Source of the DNA: Pleurodeles waltl
Lineage: Eukaryota; Chordata; Amphibia; Caudata; Salamandridae
Assembly: GCF_031143425.1 (NCBI RefSeq)
Contig: NC_090450.1
Location: 168,757,486 to 168,821,485 of the forward strand
DNA: 64,000 nucleotides
Direction: 5' to 3'
Each line of letters begins with the position of its first letter. Within the stretch, counting starts at the first letter, position 1. Shown here piece after piece: positions 1 to 12,780 of the stretch. The translations under genes were made by a program, and so were the position numbers. Below the pieces are notes generated by a model that was not told the origin of the DNA, ran no database searches, and was given only the letters and a program-made list of their open reading frames with translations.

Positions 1-346
1 GACAAATTTGTTTTTTCTTTAATTACTAAAAAGCTACTAAACAGATTTACACTAAATAACATAAGGTCACTTTCTGGACCAAGAGCAATCTTTTTGCTAA
101 ATTTGGTGAAATTCCATCCAGTGGTTCAGGCGCTATCTCTCTTCAAAATCCCTATAGAAAAATGAATAGGTAAAAAGCCTTTTGGGACACCCCCTTTTTC
201 TCTGCCCCCACTTGACAGATCAACCCGAACCTTTCCAGACAGCAGCTCACATAAGCGTTGATTTGTTTGGGAACATCTCATGAAGATTTGCCAACCTGCG
301 CCAAAGATATAGAAAAGTAAAAAAGCACTTTTTCTATAGAAACTAG

Positions 347-1061
347 GGGCCAGATGTAGGTAGAAAGCAAATTGCGAGTTGCAAATTGCGAGTCCTTCCG
401 ACTCGCAATTTGCAACTCGCAATTTGCTATGCAGAAAGGTGTCTCAGACAGCTTCTGCGACTCGCTATGGGGTCGCAAAGACCCACCTCATTAATATTCA
501 TGAGGTGGGTCGCAGTTTGCGACCCCATAGCGAGTCTAGGCACTCACGGGAATGGTGGCCTGCTGGAGACAGCAGACCACCATGTCCGTGACTGCTTTTC
601 AATAAAGCAGTTTTTTTTTCTATCTGCAGCCCGTTTTCCTTAAAGGAAAACGAGCTGCAAATAGGAAAAATTACCGAAACCTTTTGTTTCGGTTTTTTTC
701 AGAGTAGGCAGTGGTCCATAGGACCACTGCCTGCTCTGAAAAAATAATTTTGTGATCATTCACAAAGGGGAAGGGGTCCCATGGGGACCCCTTCACGTTT
801 GCGAATGAGTTATCATCCACTTCAAGTGGATGGTAACTGCGAGTTGATTTGCGACGCTTTCGCGGTCGCAAATCAACTTACATCGCGGTGCGAGTCACAA
901 ATAGGAAGGGAACACCCCTTCCTATTTCCGAGTCGGAAACACATTTTGCGAGTCGGTTCCGACTCGCAAAATGTGTTTCTGCATCGCGTGCGGGCATTAG
1001 CGCCTCGCAAACGGCGTTTTTTGCCGTTTGCGAGGCGCTAATGCCTTGCTACATCTGGCCC
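347..1061. mobile_element. Hairpin-rich Harbinger-type MITE, family A, complete copy
   Basis: A 715 bp non-coding element has inverted ends (GGGCCAGATGTAG at left, its complement CTACATCTGGCCC at right) flanked by the direct repeat TAG (344-346 and 1062-1064). A 3 bp target duplication with GGGCC ends is typical of PIF/Harbinger elements. Inside is a train of local inverted repeats: around 368-433, 450-535, 480-511, 630-657, 700-740, 901-928 and 993-1042. No protein-coding capacity is credible, because frames here are palindromic on both strands. A reverse-orientation relative lies at 25734-26457. The assignment to Harbinger is from end structure only; no transposase is encoded. Confidence 0.85.
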
Positions 1062-1064
1062 TAG

Positions 1065-2414
1065 GTCCTAACTATAACTAGCTAGTGGTGACTGCGATAT
1101 CTGTTCCTTCCATTCATTGGTGCACTTTATGTTCAATGCCCTATGTTTTATGTAGTTTGCTGTCCTGTGGTAATATCACACTGAATCAATCTTTCACATA
1201 GATAGCACGAACTGTGATTACTGAGACTTGCTATGATTTTAGATTTACACTTTTCAGATTGGAAATAGTTATTTTTATCACAGGGCAATATGCACGAATG
1301 GGTATTTTAAGAGTCCAAAATCTATTAATGTAATCTACTTCTATGCTCAGAACGGTGATCTGTTGACAATCCTATGTGTTAGTACAACAGTTTTTAACAT
1401 TCTGGAGTTCATGTGTCCAATTACACATCATGGTATTTTATGAGTGTGCCATAAACTTCATATGATACATCTTTGTCTAAGAAGATTGATCTTAATTGTT
1501 GGCTATCGACTGTCACTGTAGGAATGTAATATGTGCAATTTACATTTTTTTGGCACTATTGACAATACATGTGAGACAATTTGAATTATGAACAGACGCA
1601 CTATGTCACTTCACTCAAATGTTTCACATAGAGTGAAAATTGGGGCATGTACACTTTTAAGGTAAATATGTTGTACATTCTTTATTAATTTATTAATTGA
1701 CTATGTGCTTTGGAGCATTGGTTATGAGATCTACACATTTACCTCCCATCAATGAATTGTAACCCAGTGTTTTAACTATGGGGAGTCCACATGGTCTCAG
1801 TTTAAAAGTTCCTAAATTGAAAGATTTATGGACCAATTTTTTGGTCATAATATTTGAGACTTAAATATATGTAGGCCCATGTCACTTTATTTCAACAGGA
1901 TACATAAGGTACACACACATATCATGTAGGGTAAATGGATGCATATGTGTGCATATATTTGGATACATGTATCACAGGTTGTTGAAAGTGTATTATGTTT
2001 ATTTTACGTTTTGTTAACCTTGCATAAGGTCTTAATGATCTATATTATTCAATGAAATGTATGGAGTGTAACCAATGGGACTATTAGGAATACCAGAGGA
2101 TGAGGAGCACGATGATTGTTAACCCTATATTTTTCACACCACAAGATGGCTGCACCAATAGTCTCAAGTGTGTAGTGGTAATGATAGACAGAGGACTAAT
2201 GTAGTATTCGAGGTAGCCTTGTTGATGTGGGGAGTGTCCAGTAGAAGGCATCAGCCGAATCACATTGACACTTGGTTTTGTTTGGGAGCAGCACAATATT
2301 GGTAATAAAATATATGATTACTGATGAAAACGAACATAACATCGGCTATCCTTCCTGATATATGACAGAAGCTGTGGTGCAGCTGTATGACAAGTGGAAC
2401 CTCATCATCTTGAA

Positions 2415-2472
<58 letters not shown>

Positions 2473-2805
2473 TTACCTTATGATTTCAGTAACAAGCTAA
2501 CTAAATAACTCTTGTTTTAGTAGTACAGGTGGTGTGGTGGGGACGAGTATGAGTATGAGAAATCATGAAGGAAGGAAATAAGGTGGGTGAAATCAATAGG
2601 CAATGTCATACCAGATTCTATGTCAGAATTGGAAATTAGCCTGCTCACAGAACAAAATTCCATTAGGCTAGATACATCATTTTGTCCTAAAATATACTTG
2701 TCATGTGTGGTCGTTAATGTGTACCGCACCTACAAGCTAATTCAGATTTGATTTTATTTTGAGACAGTATTGAGCTCCCATTCGTAATAATGACTGCTCA
2801 TCTGT
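1065..2805. other. AT-rich DNA without a recognisable gene
   Basis: No coding pattern, RNA gene or element ends were recognised here apart from the AT microsatellite at 2417-2465. The short open frames lack any protein similarity that I can see. Confidence 0.6.
2417..2465. repeat. (AT)n microsatellite
   Basis: About 49 bp of uninterrupted alternating A and T. It is likely length-polymorphic. Confidence 0.95.
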
Positions 2806-3352
2806 GGGGTTTTTTAATTGATTTTTACCAGTTCATAGATACAATTAAGTTAAGTCACAGTTGGCAGGCCAAAGCAGAAATTAAAAGAACATTCAATTAG
2901 TAATATACTAAGAAAATTAATTTGCAAAACTAAGAACATTAACGAAAATTCCAATGAACGTATACACCGACTAAAAAGCCTACCCCCCCCAAGAAAAGCA
3001 TAGAATAGACCAGCTGGCTGCTAGCCCCCATGGACCACCTCAAGCCTCTGTTAATAATCTAGCTTCCACATCAGTTCACCCAAGCAACACTTCCTGAGCC
3101 CCTTGAGCCTATACAGACTTGCCTCCAAGCTATACATAGCCTAAAACCTAGGCCTCCATGTAGAGAAGATTGGAGGCTCAACTTTAAGCCAGTCGGAGTC
3201 AATACATGGATCTGCCACCACCATTGCGATGAATATCAACTGGGCATCTGTGCTACCTACCATAAAACCCTCTGTAGTGTCGACCAGCCATAGGATCAGT
3301 ATATGAGTATCTAACCGTAAGTGTTGCCCAAGCACATCACTCAGGAACTATG

Positions 3353-6300
3353 CTATGTACTGCATAAGGGGGTCAAGCTTAGAACGGGTAAAAAACATGT
3401 GGACAATATCAGCCATTTCTGCCCCATAACATTTACATCTGCCCTCACTGTCTCTTCACCATTTGAGCAGCTTTGCTGGAGTGTAAAATAAATCAAAGAT
3501 AGCCTTAAAGTACTGTCTCTACAAGCTGGTAGTGAGTAACACCCTATCACAAAGATCCAGCGAGTTCTGAATCACCACCTTATCCTTGCCAAGTCTAGCA
3601 CCCCACTTAATATTCTGTGTTTCTAGATTGTCCTCCTGCATCTGCAGCAACAAAACATAAATGCGTCTAATCTTCTGCTTGAGCCTAATCGACTCGATGA
3701 GCAGAATCTTGAGCATATTCTGTAACACTTTACTATTCTTCAAGAGAAAATCTCGAATTTGTAAATATTTGAACAAATCCTCTTTCGGGAGGTCATACAA
3801 TTCCTTCAGTTCTAGAAAGGAACAGACTTGAGCATCCTGATAGAAATCTCCTATCAGTGGAAGCCCTTTCTGTCTCTACTTCATCATCAGAGAACCTTGA
3901 AAGATACAGGACAATACAATAAATGGTAGGTAGGTTTATAATAATTGACCTTCCCAAGAGTCAACTTCCATCTCAGCTGACTCCATACTTTATGCACGAC
4001 CTTCAGAATCTTAAAGTGTGTTTTTTTATTATAACTGGGTTCCAGGATTCTCAAAAAGCTTGCCATTGATTCCTCCCCCAACAACATTTCATAAACGGTT
4101 GTGGCCTTTACCGTACATAGACCACTGGTGTTACCTGTTACCAATATAGCCATGTGTTGCAGCATACAGACCCAATAATACAAAGTAAACTTTGGGTCTG
4201 CCCATCCCCCACACCCTTTTGGCAGAATCATATATTTGCCAGCTCTCTTTCGTTTCTTATAGCCCCACATGAAGCTGAGATATAGCGACTCCAACTTCCT
4301 GAGCCACACCTTACCAATCTGTAAAGGGATGGCCTGAAATATGTAAAGTACCTTTGGCAGTACAGACATTTTAATCACATTGCTCCTACCTACTAGAGAA
4401 AGATATAGGTGATTCATTCTATCAAGTTCTCACCTCACGTTATCCATTATAGGGGCCATGTTAACCTCTACTAGACAATCAATAGTGGCTGTGATTCTTA
4501 TCCCCAAATAGACTGCTTCAGGAATGACGCGCTGATCTCTAAAGCCCACACTGTCCGTGTAAATGACCTGTGTCTTAGCGGCATTTCATTTATACCCTGA
4601 ACACACCCCAAACTGTTTAGCGAGGCTCTCAATTTCAGTTACAGCCACCCCAGGATCAGTAGAAAACACTGCAATATCATCAGCATATGCAAATACTTTA
4701 TAATCTATAGAATGTTGAGTTACAGGCTTTATACCCAAGTTCTGTTCTAATTTAGCCACAAAGGGGTCGATATAGAGGGCAAAGATGAGCAAGGACACCT
4801 CTGCCTGGTTCCTCTCACAACACATATCTTCCCCTGACTCAAGCCTGCGATGCGTAACCTGGCCACTGGGTTCTTATATAACATCCTTATGGCCCCTATA
4901 AATCTTTCCCCCAAACCTTTATGTTCCATCACTGCCCATAGAAACTGCCATTTCACACAGAAGAATGCTTTCTCAGCATCCAATAAAATCAAGCCTATGG
5001 TGGGTTTCATGAGCTGCAGCAATATCAAATAATGTGATCACCCTCATAATATGATCGACTGTCCCTCTACTGGGGATGAACCCATGCTGCCTATCTGAAA
5101 CTTATGGAGGAATAACTCTGGCCTATCTAGATGCAAGAACCTTTGCATAGATCTTCCCATCGACAGTTACTAAGGACATAGGCCTAAAGGGCCCAGGCAA
5201 CAGAGGGTATTTATCTTTCTTCTTAAAAATTAGTATATTTACACACCTCTAGGAGGCTGGGACCTCACCCTGCTGTGCACCTCGAAACAGTTGGAGCATG
5301 TCCTGTTGTAACTCCGAGAGAAATGTTTTAAAGAATTCCAGTGGTAGAGTTTCAGGACCAGCAGCTTTCCCCATCACCAATGAATCTGTTGTTGTCAAGA
5401 TCTCGGATGATGGGCTAATCCAACCAACCCCAAGCTTCCTCAGATATTCTATTCCTATCTCTCCCCTGGAGATACTCCCCAGCCCTAGTACCTAGCAGGT
5501 CTATTTCCTCTGAACAGAGTGCTTGATAGTACTCTTGAAAGATCCTAATAATCCCTGATAAGTATCTAGAACATTGCCCTGGAGTTCTTAATTGCTTGTA
5601 TCAGCCCCCACGCCTCCTTCTGCTTAATCCGTAACATAAGCATCCTGCCGGTGGATTCCCCCTGTTCATTTCATTGTGTCCTATATACTTGGTACTTCTG
5701 TGCAGTTTCCACTTTAAAGCCTTGATTAATTTTGACCGTACATTTAGCTATCTGTGAATGAGCTTCACAAGTAATGCGCCCTTCTGACACCTCCTTAGTT
5801 AGCTCTTCCTCAGCTGGAGCCTATTCCCTGTAGAGACTCTATACATCTCTTTCTTTTCTCTTTTGAATACACAGTCCCAGGCTCAGGGTCTCTCCCCTTA
5901 TCCCCACATTCAGGGTATTTCACATAACATCCAGAGAGGTCATAGCCCTATTAATCATCAAGAACTCTCACAGCCAACAGCTCATGTGTTCAATATATAA
6001 CTCATCCATCAAGAGTTTCCTTTGTCCTACTAATGGGATTTCAAGAACTAAGGGGTTATGGACTGATAATAATCGGGTGAATTTTTCTATGTCAGTTCCC
6101 GCCACCCCTGAAATGGAGACAAAAAAATAGTCCAAGCGAACCCGCTTGTTGTGTGGTACTGAATAGAAAGTAAAACCCAGGTCCAGAGCCTTGTGTTTAG
6201 CCCAGATGTCCACAAGTCCCTGATTGGCCAACAGGCACTCTATAGCTTTAAACATTCCTGGCTTACGCCTCACACAATCATGACCACCCGCAAGATTACC

Positions 6301-7386
6301 ATTAACCTTTAAATGAATGTTAAAGTCTCCACATATTACCACCGGTAAGGGCCATTGGGAGAGCAGACAGTTTAGTGTATCGAAAACCCCGAGTTCATCA
6401 TCATTAGACCCTTAAACTGTACACAGTGTAATGCGGGCAGAGCCCATTTTACACTCCACAATAGCCCATCGACCCAACTGGTCTGCTAATGAGCTCCGAG
6501 AAATACCAAGAGATATCTTAGCAAGAATTGCTACCCCTCTAGATGTAATCCGTGGCTCAGAGCAGCTTAATTCCGAGAAGCCCAAATCCTTGAAAACCTG
6601 ATGCTTCCCCCAGGGATTATGGCCCTCATTACAACCTCAGCGGTCTTTTCAAAAGACCGCCGAAGCTTCGGGACCCAGAATACCGCCAGTGCTGGTGGTA
6701 TTTCTGGCTCCCTATTACGACTTTTCCACTAGGCCAGTGGACGGTAACAGTGTTACCGTCCGCTGGCCCAGCAGAAAAGTCACAACATTGCTGCCGGCTC
6801 GTAATAGACCCGGCAGCAATGCTGATGTGCAGCGGGTGCAGTAGTACCCATTGTGCATTTCACTGCCCCAAATACGGGCAGTGAAATGCGCGAAGGGCTA
6901 TGCCTGGGGGCCCCTGCACTGCCCATGCAAAGTGCATGGGCAGTGCAGGGCCCCCCCGGGGCACCCCAAGTCCCCCTCACCGCCAGCCTTTCCATGGCGG
7001 TGTTTACCGCCGTGGCCAGGCTGGCAGTCGGGGATTTATAATCCCCAGAGCAGCGGTGCTTGCACCGCTGCCCGGGGGTTATGACCGCCAGGTGGAAGCC
7101 TGGCAGTATAGTGGAGGGGCCGGCGATATGGCTGTGGCTATTGCGCCACTGTCATAATAGCTGGAGGAAAACCACCAGCCTGTTGGCGGTGTTACTGCAA
7201 GCTTACCGCCGGCTGCCAGGGGCATAATGAGGCCCTATGTGTCTCCTGAATACAAACAATGTCTTGGCACATAACCTTAAGCACTAATCCAGTTCTCTGC
7301 CTTTTCACTTTGTCATTGAGCCCACGTATGTTGATGGAACAAATACAAAGCTTTTCCCCCATCATTTTGTTGCTTAATGCATTCAC
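3353..7386 (-). pseudogene. LINE no. 1 ORF2: endonuclease-reverse transcriptase remnant
   Basis: ORF2 of an L1-type LINE makes a protein that nicks target DNA and copies the LINE RNA there. The N-terminal endonuclease starts near 7386 with 'ICSINIRGLNDKVKRQR' and 'DIVCIQETH'. After the MITE it continues as 'SRGVAILAKISLGISR', then 'VVICGDFNIHL' (6342-5968 frame) and 'VRLDYFFVS'. Reverse transcriptase motifs include 'LILLDAEKAF' (about 5000), a GTRQGCP-like box (written GTRQRCP, about 4820) and YADD in 'VFAYADDIAVFS' (about 4690). The C-terminal part 'GRSNVIKMSVLPKVLY' (4417-3887) and 'LFKYLQIRDFL' (about 3770) is typical of L1/Tx1 proteins. Frames change several times and stops occur, for example after 'ITLCTV' near 6415, so the gene is dead. 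Confidence 0.85.
6621..7235. mobile_element. Hairpin-rich Harbinger-type MITE, family B, inserted in LINE no. 1
   Basis: A 615 bp element begins GGCCCTCATTACAAC and ends in a slightly altered complement (CATAATGAGGCCC), with the 3 bp direct repeat TAT at 6618-6620 and 7236-7238. The interior is a string of hairpins, including 6857-6887 (ATTTCACTGCCC and its complement) and 6907-6957 (a GC-rich stem). Removing the element and one TAT joins the LINE endonuclease reading frame exactly: 'IQETH' runs into 'NPWGKHQVFKDLGF'. The insertion is therefore younger than the LINE copy. Apparent frames inside it are palindrome artefacts. Confidence 0.9.
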
Positions 7387-7817
7387 TCATTATCATTGTA
7401 AAATTGGAACATCAGTTTCTGAGTGCCAAAGGTACTAGAAACATTCGTAAAGCTCCAAAAGTGCCTGGTCCGATTAAAAGGAAATATTCTGAACTAGCAT
7501 TTTTACCCCCTTTCGCCCCCTTCCACCATCACATGCAGCCCCTCTCCCAAGGTGACCTTCTCCCCTCCCTCTCCAATCCCTAATCCCAGGGACCCCCCCC
7601 CCCACCAAGCCCTAAGGGCATATGGATCAAGAGGATCCATTCGTAATGGAGTGCCGGCTCCCTAACCTAGTCCAATATATAGCCTAATAACTTCATTATT
7701 TAGTGGCATAGTTTTATTCATCCTGTCCCTCTTGATGGTAGGTGGATTCCTCCCCCAACCCCCAAACAACCACAAAATGCAGAATTTAATCAAGCTTAGC
7801 ACAGCTCAGCCATACTC

Positions 7818-9143
7818 TCAATCCGGCTTCAAGCTCTCCAAGAATTTCTTGACCTTATTTTCAGAAGTAAAAAAGTAAGAACTATTTTTAGCTATATCTT
7901 TGAGTTTAGCTGGATTCACCAAGAATGCCTGGGCTCCTTTGTCCTGGAAAGCTGAAATCAGCTGCTGCTGATACCACCCCTTCTCCACAGTTAGTGGAGA
8001 GTAATCAGGCCTAACGTAAAACTTCTGGTCCTGGGCCGATATCTTTCGATCTGGTCTGATCTGATTATGTCTTCTATTTGTGCTTTTAATAGACCAGAGG
8101 CTTCCTTCTGGGCGTGAGATCATTCTGCACTGCGGAGATACAATGTTCAGCCTCCCCAATCTGTTCCGTGAATTCAGAGCAAGATTTGGTCACCCGCTGG
8201 ATAGCCAATTGCATTTTTGTGGCATGCAGCTTGAATCTTCTGAGTCTCGTCTGTAGGTTAGTCCCTATGTGCCATGATACTTTGGAAAATAGTACTTACT
8301 AAAATCCCCTCTGAAGCTCCACTGCCCATCTCACTTTTAGATTTGTTACCCGGTTCAGTGTCGCCCAAAACTGGTACAGTTGAATAGTCCTAGAGCTGAT
8401 CCTTGGAGCCAAGGGCTCCTCCATCTCTATCGTCGCCCTCCCTTTTTTCCTTCTACCAAACCATACCTATACCAGTTGGCCTTGGATATGGAACTTCAGA
8501 TCTTGGAGTTTGTTGCCCCCCCCCCCCAGACTTGACTGAATTTGATACTTCATCCTCCCCTGACCAGCTTGAAATAACTGACAAGGAAACAAACTTCTCC
8601 CAAGTCTCTATTTCAGCCCCTTCTCTTGCTTCTGAATCTGTCCCTGCTAACCTGTGAAGTTGCTTATTGGTGCCAGTCATTCCACTCACTACAGCATTTG
8701 GGGGGGGGGGACACTAGGCTCCTCCACATCCACCTCCTCATTCATCAGTACCTCCGTGCTGCTAGTTTCCCCCTTGAGTCCATTTTGCTGCGCCTCAATA
8801 TGCAGCCCAGCATGTCTCTGAATCTGAATGTGATATTTGAAAAATCCTGGTCCCCTGAGGCTCCCTTAGAATGACCTGAAGATGTGTCCTGTATTGCCCC
8901 CTCCACACTCACCTCTGCCCTCCGGGCAGCATTATTGCTGGAAGCAGTCTTGACGTGCGAGCACTCCGCAGAGTCTCTCCCCAGTTGAGGCCCCATGAGA
9001 AATGTTGACATTATTGACTTTCTAGGCCTGCCAGTACTGGACGTCATCCTTCTTGGTTCCTGGAGCTGAGAGTAGTGCGTATCAGCATTCTCCAAAGCCA
9101 CTGGCCCGCGTGTCTTCACTCAGCTTGCAAGTTTAGGAGGCAT
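7818..9143 (-). pseudogene. LINE no. 1 ORF1: nucleic-acid chaperone remnant
   Basis: ORF1 proteins of L1-type LINEs bind the element RNA. A likely start ATG lies near 9143 (MPPKLAS, followed by a stop, then 'KTRGPVALENADTHYSQ'). An acidic, low-complexity middle follows. The C-terminal part, encoded at 8159-7818, reads 'VRPDYSPLTVEKGWYQQQ', then 'AQAFLVNPAKLKDI' and 'SSYFFTSENKVKKFLESL'. This matches the L1 ORF1 C-terminal pattern of a 'D(F/Y)S' strand, a 'YPAKL'-like strand and a 'FF(T)SPEEA..FL' helix. It lies just upstream of ORF2 in the expected order. There are frameshifts between the parts, so it is not translatable as one protein. The assignment rests on motif order only. Confidence 0.6.
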
Positions 9144-9480
9144 CTCGCTGGCAGAGGATTAGAGCACCGGCCCTCCTTCTTAGTGAGCCAACAGGCGGCA
9201 ATCAAGCACATCGTGAGGAGGAAGGCTCAGAAAACCGTGGTGACTCTCTGAACAAATCCTGGCGGTGCCACCGGCTTGGGCTCAGAAACACCAACATCAG
9301 TGCATCCATCACATTTCCATGTTGTATCCCTCTGGGTTGGTGGGGGAATCCTCGGTACCACACCGAAGCTGGGGATCGAGCCAGGATGCTGCCGCAGCCG
9401 TGATCATGCAACCACAATCTTTCCCCCTCCCGACTGCTCCTCTTTGTTGTGCACTGAATGATCCACATGACACTGAATCA

Positions 9481-9959
9481 TGTCATGGATCATTTCTGGT
9501 GAATGAAGGGCCTCAAATCTCTAAAATTATCTTACTTTCTACAATTTTTACATAGCACAGCTTAGTCGTTATAGTATGTGATTCACTAACATCCAGATAG
9601 GAAGCATCCACGCTCCCACATCCTCATCCAAAGAGCAACACAGACATCTAGGTTCCTTGTCCAACTCACTTTTCTCCTCTCTGCACTGTCTTCTAGACTA
9701 ATCCCTGGGTACTGAAAACTAGACCCGGGGGGGGTCCAAAGTGGTATGCTTAACCTCAAACTTAGCCTAACATCACACATTTACCTTGTATTTCTGTCAC
9801 ATTCAGTTCCAGAATCTGAAGGCATCATTAACTTTACTACCACCCAGCGTTCTCCCACTTGCAGCTATAATAATCTATCCCAATTGTATGACTGAGCTTA
9901 GTGCCTGCAACAAGGATGTCTCAAACCATAGTCAATGGTAATCCACACAGTGGAATCCC
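9481..9959. other. No gene recognised
   Basis: Between the LINE and the satellite-like repeat I see neither coding signal nor element ends. The first part may still be LINE 5' untranslated sequence. Confidence 0.5.
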
Positions 9960-12140
9960 AATGGCCTTGGTTTGATTTGCTCCTGTCATGGACACTAGGC
10001 CCAGCCACCCAAGTGAGGCAGCCTTTTTATCAGGACAAGTGGGATATCGCTGGGTGTTAGGAATTTTGTGGATTCCTTATGGATTCCGGACATTTCCATC
10101 ACAGAAATGTAAGTTAAACGTATTAATATAGGCAAAGCTTGATACTTGGAGGGCACTGGGGGCTAGAAAACTTTGTGGGATTAGATCAAGGCATACCATC
10201 CTTGAATTCTCTTCATGCCTAGTTTCCAAAAATGTCTGGGGTTGATCGGTTTCTAAGGGTGGCGGCCAAGCACTGCTCCAAATCCCACAGCTACACCTAT
10301 CACTGATTGCGTCATGTAGTGCTGTAGGACCTTTTGGTTCACCACCTGTTGGTTTTATTATCAGGAGACATGTGGGCTTTCTTGGTGGTACCAAATTTTT
10401 GGATCACCCCAGATTACAGAACATTCCCACACAGATATGTGAGTAGAATGTGTGTTTTATTCAAAGTTTGAGGTTTGTAAAGGCTTCTGGGTGAAAAACA
10501 CCTGGCACAAGCCATACAAACCACCGTACACTGGATAAAAAATGGACAGATTTGCTAGGTTTTGCTAGGTTTCCCTAGGTGGAGGATGAGCCATGGACAA
10601 AAGTCCACATCTACCCACATTGCAAAGAAAGGGTCAATTTCTTGTAGAAAATTGTGACGTGTCCATGTTTACCCACACAAGTGAGGTACCATTTTTTTGG
10701 TAGACTTGGGGAAATGCTGGGTGGTAGGAAATTTGTGACTCCCCACAGATTCTAGAAGTCATCCCCACAAGAATGCGGAAAATATATAGTTTGTTTTCAA
10801 AGATTGAGGTTTGCAATGTCTTATGGTTAAGAAAACCTGGTGAGAGCCATGCAAGTCACCCCACCCTGGATTTTCCCAGGTGTCTAGTTTTCAAAAATGA
10901 GCAGACGTGATAGGTTTCCCTGTGTGCTGGCTGAGGTAGGGTGCAAACTCACAGCTATCCACATTGCAAAAAAGGTCAGTTTTTAGTGGAAGAATTTCAT
11001 GTGTCCACATTACGATTTGGGCCCTTTCCTGTTGCGGGCACTAGACCTACACACACAAGTGAGGTACCATTTTTATTCGGAGACATGTAGAAAAACAGAA
11101 TTGTAGAACATTTGTTATTACCAATTGGATTTATTTGCATTGTGCCTTCCAACTGTAAGCCAATGTGTAAGACAGAAGACATTTTGAAAAATGCTTTATA
11201 CATCACATATACCCACAAATTCAGAAATGCTCAAATACACACTGCCCCTAAACTCCATATCTGGTGTCCATCTCAGAAATACATAGGTTTCCTGATACCT
11301 ATTTTCCACTCTATATATGTTTCCAAATAATTGATCTATACTCAGTACACAATGAAAACAGCTCAGTTGTTGGCTTTGGGTCCCTCAGGTTTTTGGACAA
11401 CTTACAAACCTTGTGCATTTACTCAACCAGAAGAATCTAGCAGACATAACAGTGTATTGCTTTTATAGATCGGCCGTCGTGACTAGAAATAACAGATGAC
11501 AGTGTTGTCACAAATAGCCATTTTTTCCAACTTATTTCCAATATATTTTTATTTCAAGAGTTACGTTCTTTAAGAAAACCATGAGAGATGTACACATTTT
11601 GGATTCATACATTTTGTCTACTTTTGAGAAACCTATAGCTTTCCAGGATCACCTATGGGTTTCACACCTGTTTCCACCACAAACAGGAAGAAGGTGGAAA
11701 GTACAAAAATTCAGAAAATTAGCTACCTCTTCAAAAAATGCCAAAACTCTGGTAAATATATTAGTTTTTTAAACATCCTTGCATGTTCCTAAAAGATGTG
11801 AACATTGTGTTTTTAGCACATCAAACTTTTAATTGATGCCATTTTTAGGAGAAAAAAAAGATACTTTTTTGCAGAGCACTTTTTTCCTACCCCCACCACC
11901 CCCAAAACAAAACTCAGAATATAGTTATATTGTGCCCATTTCTTCGGTCCCCTCCAGGGTTATCCACAAACCCTAAGTATCTTTAGAATCCTCATGATGT
12001 TGGGGGAAAAAAGGCCGCAAAGTTGTCGTGAACAACTTATGTGGGAAAACAGGTACGAAGGCCTGAGCACAAAGTATCCCAAAGAGCCTAAAAGGGCTCA
12101 ACACTGGGGTAAAAAAAAGCCTCAGCAGTTAAGGGGTTAA
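9960..12140 (+). repeat. Decayed newt-type repeat with 330-380 bp tandem units and a 1 kb unique tail
   Basis: The phrase 'aagtgaggtaccattttt' or a decayed version recurs near 10009, 10339, 10677 and 11058. Each copy is followed by 'ggagacttgggg'- and 'gctgggtggtaggaaattt'-like sequence, by 'gaggtttgcaa', and by 'cctggtgagagcc'. The spacing is about 330, 338 and 381 bp. From 11090 to 12140 a non-repeated part follows, ending 'cctcagcagttaaggggtta'. I recognise this composite from memory as an abundant salamander repeat. No protein is encoded. Whether it is a satellite or the untranslated part of a mobile element cannot be told from one copy. Confidence 0.7.
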
Positions 12141-12780
12141 ATGTATGTTATTTTTAAGCATATGTTATAGATTTTTTCAGCTTCTTGGAGGATTGAGTGA
12201 TAGTGATGTTTTTTATTATACAGTAAAAATTATAATTGATTATAATGTTCATTATTTTATATTTTCATTCAATATATATGTGCTTAAATCTATAATTATT
12301 TATAATTATGCATTTAATGCCAAATCTGAGGTTGTGGGATTTATTGAGGATTGGGTAGGTAGTTTTTTAAATTAAATAAATGAATATAAAAGCAGGCGCA
12401 CACTTACACACACACATAAATATATCTAAAATTAATATTACAATTTAAATATAGTAGCTTTTGTTAATGGATTGTGGATTACATTGGTGGGATGATAGAG
12501 TAGTTTTTAAAAATATAATAATTTGTTAGTAATTAAAAAATTTAAATGTGACATTTAACAAAATTGATTTAGGTATTTTTTGCGTGTGATTGATGAATCA
12601 GTTTTATGTATAAAACATTTTGTTTTAATACTTTAAATATGTTTAAAAATGTTGTCAGTTTTTAAATCCTCAAACAATGTGAGTTTTTTCCTCAATCTTA
12701 AGACATCTTTTGGTTTTCTTTTTCAGTGCTTTAACTTCATTTCCTAAATAATTTGATTTGGTACTTTAGTTACTTAAGTG
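12141..12780. other. Very AT-rich DNA, no gene recognised
   Basis: The stretch is dominated by A and T with short TTTA/ATAA runs and one short CA repeat near 12390-12420. There is no coding or RNA signal. Confidence 0.6.

Larger units (their letters stand above)
2806..9480 (-). mobile_element. L1/Tx1-like LINE no. 1, nearly full length, decayed
   Basis: Read on the minus strand, the order is ORF1-like sequence (about 9143-7820), then apurinic endonuclease and reverse transcriptase of ORF2 (about 7390-3350), then an untranslated tail ending in an A-rich run near 2810-2830 (the complement of 'ttttttaattgatttttacc'). Such tails are usual for L1-type LINEs. The ORF1 plus ORF2 layout, the YADD reverse transcriptase box and the C-terminal motif set fit the L1/Tx1 group. 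The 5' limit near 9480 and the exact 3' limit are estimates. The element is interrupted by a MITE at 6621-7235 and by several frameshifts and stops. Confidence 0.8.

Noticed and set aside
7085..7190. Regulatory function for the GC-rich palindromes within LINE no. 1
   Set aside because: The block is fully explained as part of the inserted MITE with exact boundaries at 6621 and 7235.
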